Source: Riptortus pedestris
Lineage: Eukaryota; Arthropoda; Insecta; Hemiptera; Alydidae
Reading direction: 5' to 3'
DNA length: 64,000 bases
Assembly (NCBI GenBank): GCA_019009955.1
Contig: CM032229.1
Span: 77,793,001 to 77,857,000, forward strand
Shown here: piece after piece, positions 35,430 to 48,285 of the stretch
Numbering within the stretch: the stretch's first letter is position 1
Layout: every line of letters starts with the position of its first letter
Position numbers and translations under genes: made by a program
The notes under the pieces: model-generated
What the model was told of the DNA's origin: nothing
Databases searched by the model: none
Seen by the model: the letters and a program-made list of their open reading frames with translations, nothing else

Positions 35430-37755
35430 AAATCAGGATTAATATACACCCTTATAGCAATATACCGACAATAGAAAAGTTCTGTAGTTTATCGATTTTT
35501 AGAACGGTATACTCCGTCAGTAAACGATTAAGAGCTTAATTATGTTTTATTTGAGAAAACTATTATTGAGTCAACAATTTCATGGATCGCAAAATACTGA
35601 AATGAAAATCAGAAAGTGTATTAACGGCAACTCAACTTACATTACAGACTATATTCATTTTGTACAAATCTACAGAAGTGGAGCACGAACATAAAATTCA
35701 AAGACTTATTTCACGTTTTTAAATTCTGAGTCAACTTCAAGAAGAAACTGAAAAAAGTTTTTGTTTTTACGTAATTTATTTAGTTTTTATTTTACGTTAT
35801 GCTGCTAATTATATAATTGTTAATAACAAAACTTTAAATTTATAAATTAATGTAATATGCCATTTGCCAGTTGTATTGAAATAAATGACATCTTATAGGG
35901 ATAAAGTGAGAATGAAAGGAGGGCGACATACAGACCACAGTAAGATTCAAGCGTCTTCAGTTGGAAGCATGTCCAGAGAAACTTGAACTTGAAAACATGT
36001 TCAATACCCGAATATCTTAACTGGAATAATTATACAGGCCGTGGAATGCTATTAATATTGTTTTAAATTGTTTATTTTTTACAATTTAAAAATATTTATT
36101 AATTATTCTTGCCCTCAGGAATTATATTTAACACATTCTGGTGGTTTAATTCTTAGAATTGGCAAATTAAACAATTGGAGAGTCGTAATGAAGAGAATTT
36201 ATTTTTTTAAATATTTACAAGAATAGGGTTTTGGAAAGAAAGTTGAAATATTTTTTTTTGAAGCGACATCAATAATGATTGTTATGATCCGTAATTATGT
36301 TTAATAAGTTCCTTGAATATGTTGACTAGTAAAATGAGAATTTTTCACAAGATCTAGTAGTTTATTATTCGAGGCTACAAAAGCGCATAGTTCACAAAGT
36401 GCTTTACATGAAGTAGTTACTTGCTGAGGAGGAAAATGTTAATATGATGTGTACAATGAACATCATATCACACTCATAATGAGTGGTTAAAGATGACCTA
36501 AGAAAAGCCGGGCACAAGTAGTGTATGTATGTATGTATATAAACGGAGAGCATTATAGTTATCTACTAGATTAAATACTTTAAAATTTGAAGATATTTAT
36601 CAAAATTGGGGCATGGATACGACATTAATTTGACTTCCGCTACGTGAAATATACAAAGTGTGAACTATGTGCCACAGTTTCTTTTCATGGAATTTATTCG
36701 AGGCGTCGGGTAATCCACCCAAATTATAAAGTTTTAATTTATTCAACATAGTGTGAACAAAATATGCAACGAATACCTTATTTTCCCTCTTGAAAATTTT
36801 GAAGATTTGCTACTAGAATACATAAAATTATTTCTTTTATCGTTTCTTTTAAAATCAATTATTTTGGGAATTACCATGTTTTTTTTTTCTTTCATGCAAA
36901 CTCATTGTAAAGAAAACAACTTTACCACATTTTAGCAGGTAATTAGTAGTAAGTTTAATATTAGTTCTCTTTTTTTATTCATCTACGTGCATGATCTACG
37001 TGATTTTAAAAAATTGTCTGCTATGAATTTATATACATATATACGTATGTATGTATATATTTGAGTATATATACGTATATTTAAATTATTTCCTTCCTTT
37101 ATGTATAAGATTTTTACGCTGTTCATTCAAATAATATCTTCATTTTTCTCTACTGAAATCTGCCACCTTCCTATTTTTCTGAACAACAAACTGGGTCTTT
37201 CAAATTCACCGAAGAGAAATACCCAATGTATAGTCTTAACAGAAATATTAGAGTAATATAATTTGTATTCTGGAGACTATGCTTTGGATCATTTCGTAGA
37301 CGAAATTATTTCGTGGAATGAATGAGTACACTAAAATTTAAAATTCCAGGACTTTGAATGCTTCGGAGTGCTTATTTTTCATTTCCAAAAAAATATTTTT
37401 TGATGACTTAGATTTTAAATATTTTTCTAGAAGAGAGTAAACATTACTCACGAAAATTGAAGACGAGAGTAGTGAAAAGGCAAATAGTATCATGGCGAGA
37501 CTGAGAGGTGAAGTGGAACTGGCTGGCTGTAGGCCTCTGCTGTTCTATACTACCACTCCCCTCTCCTCCATCCAGTTATTAGATAGGGTCCGTTGCTCCG
37601 ATAAGGCTACTAATAATCACCTTTTGGCCTTACATTAAACACTAATATCTTAGTAATTCGTATAAATACTTTCAAGCAGAAGTACTTCCCTATTATGCCA
37701 TGACTGATTTGATTCATCCTTCCATCCCTCTCAAAAAAAAAAAAAAAGTCCTAAG
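35430..37755. other. no gene seen
   Basis: AT-rich DNA. A small inverted repeat (TTTAAATTGT..ACAATTTAAA) lies at about 36063-36091. No supported coding frame. Confidence 0.4.
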
Positions 37756-37759
37756 AAAT

Positions 37760-38093
37760 TGAAAGGTCTGAACACTTTTTCGACATGACATATAATAACT
37801 GAGATATATGAAATTTTCGAAATTCCTCCCCCTTTAAACCCCTCTCCCACTGGCCCGATTTCTGCCATTAACGAAATTGATCTTCCATATTACATAAAAT
37901 GAATAAATATCCAGTTGGCTAACGATTCAACAAAAATTGCGACCGCTAAAGCGTTAACCTATATATAACTTTGAACGGGCCTCATTTTAGTCATCTCCGG
38001 GGAACAATCAATGGACATTTGAGGAAATGTTCCGACAATCCCATCATGAGTACGACCTTAATAGTTGATTTCCCTTAGGGGAAATCTGCAAAA
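37760..38093 (+). mobile_element. Helentron-like element, 3' half
   Basis: Body blocks from GACATATAATAACTGAGATA to the 3' end TGATTTCCCTTAGGGGAAAT, then CTGCAAAAG. The internal microsatellite is very short. It is directly followed by another 5' end at 38094. Confidence 0.65.
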
Positions 38094-38600
38094 GGTCCGT
38101 CACGCAGGGGCTTCGTAAACTAAGCAGATTTCCCACGGGGTGGTATAGCATACATCAAATCTTAATTCATGGCATCAAACTACGTATTTGCATTTATCTC
38201 ACAAAGTAAATGTTCAAAGAGCACAATATTTGGCATTTAAGCTTCAAGACATAACAGTTTATTGTTAATAAAACATAAGTAGGAGTGGAGCTTTACTGAA
38301 GGCTGAGAACTAAAAAAATGCAAATATCGCAGTTAATAATCAAGATACCAAAAAAAAAAAAAAAAAAAAAAAAACATTACAACAATCATAGAAAACTAAA
38401 TTTGCCATAATATTGGTTCTGTACAGTTTTTCGATCCGACGTACAATATCGGAGATATATCAAATTTTCGAAATTCCTCCCCCTTTAAATCGCTCTCTCA
38501 CTGGTCCAATTTCTTCCATTAACGAACTCAATAAAACGTATAAATATCGAGTTTGGTAAGGATACGACAAAAATTGTGACCCCTAGACCATTGGTATATA
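38094..38600 (+). mobile_element. Helentron-like element, cut by a Helitron-like insertion
   Basis: The 5' end is GGTCCGTCACGCAGGGGCTT with a displaced AAGCAGATTTCCCACG. The body runs to AAAATTGTGACCCCTAGACC and then stops in an (AT)n tract where a Helitron-like 3' end begins (38607). Confidence 0.65.
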
Positions 38601-38606
38601 TATATA

Positions 38607-41600
38607 CTAGCTCAGATACCCGGCTTCGCTCGGGAATTCATTTGAGGCTGAATGGTGATGGTATATTTTTGGCAAGGCTTTACTTTGTACATATTTTGAC
38701 ATTTTCCGTCCCAGAATTTATGGTTAACACTCCGTCGTTTCTGTGGATTTGTTAATAATAAAGATATTTTTTTATGTAAGACTGACCCTGTCCATTTACA
38801 TATTTTTCATATTTCCCGTTTCCTGTGCATTATGCATAGATTTGAATAATTAATGAGAAAATATTGACACACATTTGAATCCAATTTTTCATTTGAGGTA
38901 CCTGGTAGTTCATATTGAAAAGAAGTATTTGAGCAAATTTCTCTAAATAACAAAATAAACATCTTTTGTTAGTGCATATTTGGCTGAAAACCCCCAATAG
39001 GAAATCATTATTATTAATTCAGGCGTCCCTTATAACCCCCACTCCTGCCCGTCCCTAGAAATGTTAGTATAGCTTATTATAATGAAGGCGTTAGTAATAA
39101 TTCACATACCGAGTTTGGTTTGCATATAACTCATTTATGCTTCCGTATACGGCAAAAGTGCATATAACAAAAGTTACTCTAAATAACAAAAAAAACAACT
39201 TTTGTTATGTGCATGTTTGCTGAAAAAGCAATAGGAAACGAAATATCGCTAATTTTTAATGACAGGCCTCTCTTATACCCCCACTCCCCTGCCCGTCCCC
39301 TAGAAATGTTAAGTAAGGCTATATTATAAGGAATCGTTTAAGTATTAATTCAACATAGCGAGTTTGGTTTAGTTCGGTTGTCTTTTGTGCCAAATTAACA
39401 TATGTGGACTTCAGTGGACGGTCCGCTATAGTTTTTAAATAGCGTATACTCATTTATGCTGTCCATACGGCAAAAGTGCATATGTAACAAAAGATACTCT
39501 AAATAACAAAAAAAAAAAAAAAAAAAAACAACTTTGTAAGTGCAAATGTTTGCTGAAAAAGCAATAGGAAACGAAATATCGCTATATATAATTTCAGGCC
39601 TCCTAATAACCCCCTCTTCCTGCCCAACCCTATAAATGTTTAGTATGGCTTAATATAAGGAAATCGTTAGTATTAATTCACATATCGGAGTGTTGGTTTA
39701 GTAATCGGTGTCTTTTGTGCCAAATAAAATTGTGGACTCCCGCGTAAGTTTTAGCGTATAACTCATATATGCTTCGTATACGGCAAAAGTGCATATAACA
39801 AAAGTTACTCTAAATTACATAATAAACAACTTTTGTTATGTTCATGTTTGTCTGAAAAAGAAAGCAATAGGAAACGAAATATCGCTATTTTTAATTTCAG
39901 GCCTCTCTTATAACCCCCACCTCCTACCCGTCCCTAGAAATGTTAGTATAGCTATATAATGAAGGCGATTTAGTAAATAATTCCACATACCGTGTTTGGT
40001 TAATTCGGTTGAGTCCTTTTGTGCCAAATAAAATTGTGGACTCCCGCTATATTTTAGCGTATAACTCATTTATGCTTCCGTATTACGGCAAAAGTGCATA
40101 TAACAAAAGTTACTCTAAATAACAAAAAAAAAAAAAACAACTTTTGTTATGTGCAATGTTTGCGTGAAAAAGCAATAGGCAACGAAATATCCGCTATTTA
40201 ATTTCAGGCCTCTCTATAACCCCCACTGCTGGCCCGTCCCTAAAATGTTAGTAAGGCTTATTATAAGGAAATCGTATAGTATTAATTCACATAGCGAGTA
40301 TTGGTTTAGTTCGGTTGTCCTTTTGTGCAAAATAAAATTGTGGACTCCCGCTATAGTTTTTAGCGTATAACTCATTTATGGCTTCCCGTATCGGCAAAAA
40401 GTGCTATATAACAAAAGTGTACCTCAAAATAACAAAAAAAACAACTGTTTGTTTGTGCTGTTTGCTGAAAAAGCAATAGGATACGAAATTATCGCTAATT
40501 TTTTTTTATTCAGGCCTCCCTATACCCCCACTCAGCCCGTCCCCAAGAAATGTAGTATAGCTTATTATAATGAGGCGTTAGTAATAACTTCACTTATACC
40601 GAGTTTGGTTTAGATCGGTTGTCTTTTGTGCAAATAAAATTGTGGACTCCCGCTATAGTTTTTAGCGTATAACACATTTATATGCTTCCCTATAGGGTGG
40701 GGAGTGGGGGACGGCAAAAGTGCATATAACAAAAGTTACACTAAATAACAAAAAAAAAACAAACTTTTGTATGTGCATGTTTCTGAAAAAAGCAATAGGA
40801 AACGAAATATCGCTATTTTTAATTGTCAGGCCTCTCTTATAACCCCCACTGCTGCCCGTCCCTAGAAATGTTAGTATAGGCTTTGTGCTTTTATAAGGAA
40901 ATCTTTAGGTATAATTCAACATAGCGAGTTTGGTTTAGTTGTCGGTTGAGTATTTTTGTGCCAAATAAAATTGTGGACTCCCGCTATAGTTTTTAGCGTA
41001 TAACTCATTATACTTCTGTATACGGCAAAAGTGCATATAACAAAGTTACTTTAAATTCAAAATAACAACCTTTGTTATTGCATATTGCTGATAAAGCAAT
41101 AGGAAACGAAATATCGCTATTTTAAATTTCAGGCCTCTCTTATAACCCCCACTCCTGCCCGTCCCTAGAAATGTTAGTATGGCTTATAATAAGGAAATCG
41201 TTAGTATTATTCACATAGCGTAGTTTTAGGTTATTTCGGTTTGAGTCTTTGTGCCAAATAAAATTGTGACGTCCCGCAATATTTTTTTAGCGTATAACTC
41301 ATTTAAGCTTCCTTTATGGCTTCCGTATACGGCAAAAGTGCATATAACAAAATTATACTCTAAATAACAAAAAAAAACAACTGTTTTTGTTATGTGCATT
41401 TTTGCTGAAAAAGCAATAGGAAAACGAAATAACGCTATTTTTAATTTCAGGCCTCCCTTATAACCCCCACTCCTGCCCGTCCCTAGAAAAGTTAGTATAG
41501 CTTATTAAATGAAGGCGTTAGTAATAATTCACTACCGAGTTGGTTTAATTCGGTAGAGTCTTTTGTGCCAAATAAAATTGTGGACTCCCGCTATAGTTTT

Positions 41601-42652
41601 TAGCGTAAAACACATTTATACTCTGTATACGGCAAAAGTGCATATAAAACAAAAGATACTTTAAATTACAAAATAAACAAAACTTTTGTTATGTGCATAT
41701 ATGCTGAAAAAGGAATAGGAAAGAATATCGCTATTTTAAATTTCAGGCCTCTCTTATAACGCCCCACTACTGCCCGTCCCTAGAAATGTTAGTATGGCTT
41801 AATATAAGGAAATCGTTAGTATTACTTCACATAGCGATTTGTTTAGTTCGTTGAGTATTTTGTGCCAAATAAAATTGTGGAACTCCCGCTATAGTTTTGG
41901 TGGGGGGCGTGGGAGCGGAGGAACTCGGAAGAGATACATTCTGTCTAACGGCCAAAAGTGCAATAACAAAAGTACTTAAAATTACAAAAAAACAACCTTG
42001 TTTATGTTGCATATTGCTGAAAAAGCAATAGGAAACGAAATCGCATTTTATATTTTCAGGCTTAACTCTCTTATAACCCCCACTCCTGCCGCGTCCCTGA
42101 AATGTTAGTTATGGCTTATTATAAGGAAATACGTTAGTATAAATACACATAGCGAGTTTGGTTTATATTTCGGTTGAGTCTTTTTGAGCCCCAAATAAAA
42201 TTGTGGACCTCCCCGCTATAGTTTATTAGCGTGATAACTCATTTATACTTACTGATATCCGGCAAAAGTGCATATAACAAAGTTACTCTAAATTACAAAA
42301 AAACAACTTTTGTTATGTTCAGGAATTGCTGAAAATACATTAGGAAACGAAATATTGTTATTTTTAAATTCAGGCCTCCTTATAACCGCCCACTCCTGTT
42401 TTGTCCTTAGAGAATACTAATATAGCCTAAATCTAAGTTGGGCTAGTAGTAATATACATACCAAGTTATCATAAAATCGGTTAAGCCGTTTATGCGGAAA
42501 ATGGTAACAAACAAACAAATAAACAAACAAACAGACACCAAAGAAACAAAATGCAGTATGGTTGTACTATGACATGTGAAACAAAAGTTATCGTGAAATT
42601 TCGTTCGTTCGCTGAAAAAAAAAATTCAATGTACAGGACAAGGTTACAATTT
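38607..42652 (-). mobile_element. Helitron-like element with expanded tandem interior
   Basis: The minus-strand 3' end is marked by plus-strand CTAGCTCAGATACCCGGCTT, CGCTCGGGAATTC. The minus-strand 5' region is marked by ATGTACAGGACAAGGTTACA near 42630. Between them lies the ~310-bp tandem array. No Rep/helicase coding sequence is seen, so it is non-autonomous. Confidence 0.55.
38941..42480. repeat. tandem array, about 11 units of ~310 bp
   Basis: Unit starts (ACTCTAAATAACAAAA or variants) lie at about 38941, 39176, 39495, 39807, 40112, 40421, 40738, 41048, 41356, 41657, 41973 and 42284. All spacings are about 300-320 except a short first unit. Each junction contains an inverted repeat, ATAACAAAAGTT..AACTTTTGTTAT. 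Units differ mostly by one- or two-base indels. Short frames inside are not genes. Confidence 0.85.
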
Positions 42653-42717
42653 TATATATATATATATATAGATGATATATATAAATATATATATATATAT
42701 TATATTATATATATATA

Positions 42718-44305
42718 CTATCTCAGATACCCGCTTCGCTCGGGAATGTCATTTGATGCTGAATGGTGATGGTATTTTTTTGGCAAGGCTTTACTTTTCA
42801 CCAATATTTTTGACATTTACTACCCGTCGCAGTGTTAGTTGTAATACCCGTCATTCTGTGGATTTGAGATAATAAAAATTATTTTTTTTAATGTAAGCTT
42901 CACGTGTTCCTCCATATTGTCAAATTTCCCGTTTTTCCTGTGCATTATGCATAGATTTGAATTATTAAGCACAAAAAATTAACATACATTTGAATAGTTT
43001 TTCCCAGTGCTGTATCTTGAAGTTTCCAAAGAATTGTTGAGCAAAATTTCACTAAATAGAGATGTAGAGAAATATCACTATTTTTTAATTTCAGTTCAGG
43101 CTTCCCTTATAACCCCCACTCCTGCCCGTCCCTATAAATGTTAGTCATGGCTTATTATAAGGAAGACGTTAGTGCCTAACTCACCAAACCAAGTTTGGTT
43201 TAGATCGGTTAAGTCTTTTGGTGCCAAATAAAAATTGTTTGATCTGCTATAACTTTTTGGCTAATAACGCCTAATAATTAGGTATACGACAAAAGTTGTA
43301 AGACAAAAGTTTCTCTAAATAACAAAATAAACAACTTTTGTTATGTGGTCATATTTTGCCCATAAACCCAATAGAAACGAAATATCACATTTTTAATTTC
43401 AGGCCTCTCCCTTAAACTCCCCACTCCTACCCCTGTCCTAGAAATTTAGTATAACTTATTATAAGGAAGGCCTAGAACTGAAATCCATATACCGCGTTTG
43501 GTTTAGTTCGGTTGAGTCTTTTTGTGCAAATAAAATTGTTGACTCCTGCTAGAAATTTTTTTAGCGTATAACACTTTATGATTCGGTATACGAACATAGT
43601 GTATATAAAAACAGTTTACTAAATAACAAAAATAAAACACTTTGTTAGTGCAGATTTGCCGAAAAACGAAATAGATAACGAAATACCGCTATTTTAAATT
43701 CAGGCCTCTCTTACAAACCCCCACCTCCTGCCGTCCCTAAAATGTTAGTATTGCTTTATTATAACGAAAGTGTTAGAGTTTAATACACATAATACCGAGT
43801 TTTATTCATTTCGGTTGGGTCTTTCGTCTCCAAATAAAATTGTTCACATCGTTATAGTTAGTTGCGTATATCTCGTTTTATGAAAAATTCAGTATAACGA
43901 AAAAGTGTATAATAACAAAAGTTACTCTAAAAAACAAAAATAAACTAACTTTTGTTAAATCATATTGGCCTAAAAAACCAATAGGACACGCAATATCGCT
44001 ATTTTTAATTTCAGGCTTCCCTTATAACCCCCACTCAATGTTCGTCTCAGAGGATATTAATCTAGCCTAAAGTCTAAGTTGGGTTAGTATAATATACATA
44101 CCAAGTTTCATAGAATTCGGTTCAGTCAGCCGTTTATATGCGTGAAAAGGTAACAAAGCCAACACAATAAACAAACAAACAAACAAACAAACAAACATAC
44201 ACGAAAGAAAACAAAATGCAGATTATGGTGTCTAATGACATTTGAAACGAAAGTAATCGTGAAGATTCGCGAAAAAATCAATGTACTAAACAGAGGTTTA
44301 CAAAT
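42718..44305 (-). mobile_element. Helitron-like element (outer left arm of inverted repeat)
   Basis: The 3' end on the minus strand shows as CTATCTCAGATACCCGCTTC, GCTCGGGAATG. Internal modules start at about 43053, 43312, 43617 and 43926. The 5' region lies near 44285-44305 in an (AT)n tract. It mirrors the element at 54234-55354. Confidence 0.6.
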
Positions 44306-44334
44306 TGTTTATATATATATATAGATATATATAT

Positions 44335-44730
44335 ATATATATTTATTTGTCTGTTGCCGCTCTAGCGGTCACAATTATTGTTTAATCGTTACCGAACTCG
44401 ATATTTAGTCGTTGGATGTAAAAAGAAAGATCAAGTTCGTTAATGGCTGAAATGAGCAAGGGTGGTTTAGAGGGGAGGATTTTCGAAATATCTCCGTTAC
44501 CATAGGTCAGATCGAAAAATTGTATAGAACCAATCTTATTGAAAATTAAATGTACTATAAATATTGTTATATACATTTATTCTTCAACTTGATATTAACC
44601 AAGATATTAGATTTTTTCAGTTTTCAACAAATCGCCACTTCTAGTCATGCTACAAAACAATCTCTGCTACATAAAAAGACCGTCTCGCAGGGGCTGCGGT
44701 AAACTAATCAGATCCCCACGAGAAAGTTTT
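44335..44730 (-). mobile_element. Helentron-like element fragment
   Basis: TTTGTCTGTTGCCGCTCTAG begins the body at the internal microsatellite. The stem-loop TCTCGCAGGGGCTGCGGTAA lies at about 44680-44700. A Helitron-like element sits in its internal (AT)n tract. Confidence 0.55.
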
Positions 44731-45006
44731 ATACTAGATAAATTAAGGAGAGCCGATCTATATATATGATTATAAATTTTAGGGTTCGAACGGGAGGGGA
44801 GATATTTGGGAGGCCCAGAAAATAAATTCGCGATATTTCATTTTCTATTTTTGTTTTAAGTCAAACGTGCACATAACAAAAGATCTTTTTTGTGTTATTA
44901 AAAGAGACTTTTGTTTTAAACATTTTTCGTATAACAATGTAAGAGCGTAATTTTACATAGAAATATTGCTATATATATATATAAATATATATATTATATA
45001 ATATAT

Positions 45007-46007
45007 AAAATTGTAACCTCTGTCTGTACATCTGAGTTTTTTCGCGAAATTTCAGGGGGGGGGGGGGGGGGGGGGGGGCGATAACTTTTCGTTCACATGT
45101 CATAGACCACCATAAACGCATTTTGTTTCTTGGTGTCTGTTTGTTGCCTTTTTCACGCATAAACGGCTGAACAGAATTTTTATGAAGCTTGTATTATATA
45201 ACTACAACCCAAACTTAGACCATTACTATGTTAATATTCTCTGAGACGAACATGAGTAGGGGGTTATAAGGAAGACCAAAATTAAATATAGTGATATTTC
45301 GTTTCCTATTGGGGTTCGGCAAATATGCACATAACAAAAGTTTGTTTATTTGTTATTTAGAGAAAACTTTTGTTGTATACACTATCGTCGTATACCGAAG
45401 TATGAAGGCGTTATACGCTAAACAATTAAAAGCGGGAGTCACAAATTTATTTGGTATAAAAACTCACCGAACTACATAAAACAATCGGTATGTGTATTAG
45501 CACTAACGCCTTCTTATAATAAGCCTTACTAATATTTCTTAGGGACGGCAGGAGTGGGGTTACAAGAGAGGCCAGAAATTAAAAATAGTGATTTTTTCGT
45601 TTCCTATTGGTATTTGCAAATTTGCACACAAGAAAAGTTGTTTATTTTTGTTATTTAGAGAAACTTGCTCAACAATTCTGTTTCAATATGATCTAACTAC
45701 AGGTACCTCACCTGGAAAAATTAATTCAAATATAATATATTAATTATAATATTTGTTCCTTAATAATTTAAATCTATGCATAATTCACAGGAAACGGAAA
45801 TAGACAATATGGAGGCAGTGAAAGTCCCTTATACATAAATAATTATTTTTTATTATTAACAAATCCACAGAAACGACGGGTATTAACCCAAATCACTGGG
45901 AATGGTAAAATTGTCCGTAATATTGTGGAAAGTAAAGCCTTTCCAAAAAAAACCAACCATCATTAAACCTCAAATGAATTCCCGGCGAAGCCGGTATCTG
46001 AAGCTAG
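45007..46007 (+). mobile_element. Helitron-like element (inner left arm)
   Basis: The 5' region is AATTGTAACCTCTGTCTGTA. Two internal modules follow in reverse order relative to the minus copies. The 3' end GAATTCCCGGCGAAGCCGGT, ATCTGAAGCTAGT has the hairpin and CTAG. A 24-base G run lies at 45055-45078. It mirrors 52468-53473. Confidence 0.65.
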
Positions 46008-46019
46008 TATATCTAAAGT

Positions 46020-46024
<5 letters not shown>

Positions 46025-46064
<40 letters not shown>

Positions 46065-46068
46065 ATAT
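46025..46068. repeat. (AT)n microsatellite
   Basis: AT/GTATGT repeat separating the Helitron-like end from the unique inner segment of the arm. The counterpart is at 52405-52466. Confidence 0.85.
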
Positions 46069-46660
46069 ATATAAACACTCTTATTTGAAGCTGAATGATG
46101 ATAGTATCTTTTTCTCAAGGCATCAAAGTGTGCAACAACTACACTTACCTTCTGGGCGCATTGTTTTCCTGTAAGTGCCAGTTAAAGAGAGGACTTATAG
46201 AAAAGAAATTTTAGTTTTAAAGAATAAATGTAAATATGTTCCTAACCAATCCCTCTCCACTGTTTGACACATCGTGAATAATTCAAATCATAATGACGGA
46301 TTTATTATAATTAAATATCATCTATAATGTACACAATTCCAGTCGAAAACCAATCCGAGCATAGTTATGCACATAACATTATATAGACATAGTAAATGTG
46401 AGTAGAAAGCAAATACAACATTCACAGGAAATAAGTTAACACAATTAACTGTGTTAGCCACCCGATAACTTCCGCTCCCACTGGGTGTTATCAACATTGC
46501 TTTACTTAAATTATTTATTCAAAACATTGAAAAGTTCGATTTTTCTAGTAATTTATATACCTGGTGTAATAAATAATAGTAGTACCCTAAAAATAATTTA
46601 ATTTATACTGTAAAACTGAGGTGAGGCAAATATTGTAGCATCCCGCCCCCACAAATCATA

Positions 46661-47674
46661 TGAAGGCTCCAGGGGAAAAAGGGGCAAAGTCCATATTTCT
46701 CTGAAATTAAGTTTGAAACGCAGTTTTATTCAGCTTTTGATGCTGAACACGATGGTGTGTTTGTTTGGGGGGAAAACGTGCTCATTGACATAAAAAAGCA
46801 TGAGTGAAAATTACATGTGCCAGGGAAGTAGGGGCCAAGTCCAACACGGTACTCTGGAAGATTGGAGCCAAGGTCCAATACTATGACTTGAAAAAACATC
46901 CTGCCATTTCGAATTGAAACGATCTATAATGGATTTGTTGGCTGCAAAGTTGAGTGAATAATTTCATCATTTTTGACTCAACAGATATAATAAAATATGC
47001 TTGTCGACAATAAATCTTAATAAATAAGTAAATCAAAGACCTATCAAAATTCCCTGCAAGAAAAAGAAGATGGTAAAATACTTTTGGAATTGCCGCACAG
47101 TGACTGTGAGAAAAAAAGAAGGAATTGTTTAAAGACAAAATTTGATAAAAATGACATTGAAGAAAGAAAACATATTCATTTTCACAAAATTTAAACAATC
47201 AAACTTTCATTTTTCAAAGCCTTTTCACTCTATTTTTTGCAATTTCATTGCAATTGAATACTTGGCATTTTATTCATTGACATAAATTATTAAAACACAT
47301 TTTAGTATTCATTTCTGAATCCCAATCTTCTGATTGGAACATAATCTTCAATATTATTCATACAAATTCATCTTCCCTGGATTTTAAATACTGAAAACCT
47401 GGGGAAAAAAGAGCCAAAGTCCAAAATATTGCACTTTCCCTTCCCCATTAGGTTGGTGACTGATTATCAAAACGATTTTTGTACAGAGAAGAGCAGAAAT
47501 GATTTTGAAGAATACAGCAATATTAGTGTTTCAGAATAGTTTAAATAGTTATATTCAAACAGTAAGAGATTTATTACCGGTAAACATGACAATTACAGAA
47601 AATTAAACTTTAAAAAGTGTCTCCTGAAAAATTTGTTCAGGTGGACTTGACACCTTTTTCCCCTGGAGCCTTCA
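46661..47674. mobile_element. ~1-kb TIR transposon (TA target, Tc1/mariner-like MITE)
   Basis: Inverted ends TGAAGGCTCCAGGGGAAAAA (left) and the same read on the minus strand at the right (GGAGCCTTCA at about 47665-47674). TA flanks both ends (46659-46660 and 47675-47676). The interior repeats a GGGGCAAAGTCC-type motif and has no transposase frame. A truncated inverted copy lies at 51391-51817. Confidence 0.65.
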
Positions 47675-47679
47675 TATTG

Positions 47680-48285
47680 TCTTTTGCCATAATGACATAA
47701 CCAAGTAACGTTTAATAGTTATGGATATTACATAGCCATTTCAATATCGTCAATATATCGGAAGAAACAAGATAATATTTACAGCAATTAAAGAATTAGA
47801 TCCCCACAACTTCCGCTATCACAAGTTATACAAATTCAGAATGACATGGTTTAAATAATACATTATAGAAATTAAATAATCGAAATGCTAGTTAAAATTT
47901 CTGTGAGAAATAATTAACGAAGGTATTTTCTAATTAAAATAAATAACAAATGAGGAGGATAGGGGTGGAGATGTACAACTTCCCAATCCGAATCACACAT
48001 TGAACTATCATATAAGTCTAAAAACATAACATCTCTTGTCATCATAATATGCCTTTATTAAAAACACTTTAATGAGTACTAATAAAATTGCTTACTCTCG
48101 CTGTAGTGTTAATTATATATCTCGTTTATACTTCGTTATACGACAAAGTTACTCTAAATAAATAAATCAACACCTTCAGTTATTTGCACGATTGCCAAAA
48201 AACCAATACAAAATGAAATATCGCAATTTTTCATTTCAGGTTTCTCTTAAAACCCGTACTACTTTTCGCTTCTGGAAAAGTTAAA
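47680..48285. other. spacer of the inverted repeat, no gene
   Basis: Mostly unique AT-rich DNA, with a partial Helitron internal module at about 48150-48285 (ACTCTAAATAAATAAATCAA ... ATTTCAGGTTTCTCTTAAAA). Confidence 0.4.

Larger units (their letters stand above)
42718..47072. repeat. left arm of a large inverted repeat
   Basis: The order from outside to inside is Helitron-like (-), Helentron-like, ~265-bp module, Helitron-like (+), a ~595-bp unique segment (46066-46660), and a TIR element. The same blocks recur in mirror order and opposite orientation at 51391-55354. The unique segment appears nearly identical between arms by eye, while the repeat modules differ more. Confidence 0.8.

Noticed and set aside
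44969..45160. Minus-strand frame with a Pro run
   Set aside because: Translation of a 24-base G run in a Helitron-like element.
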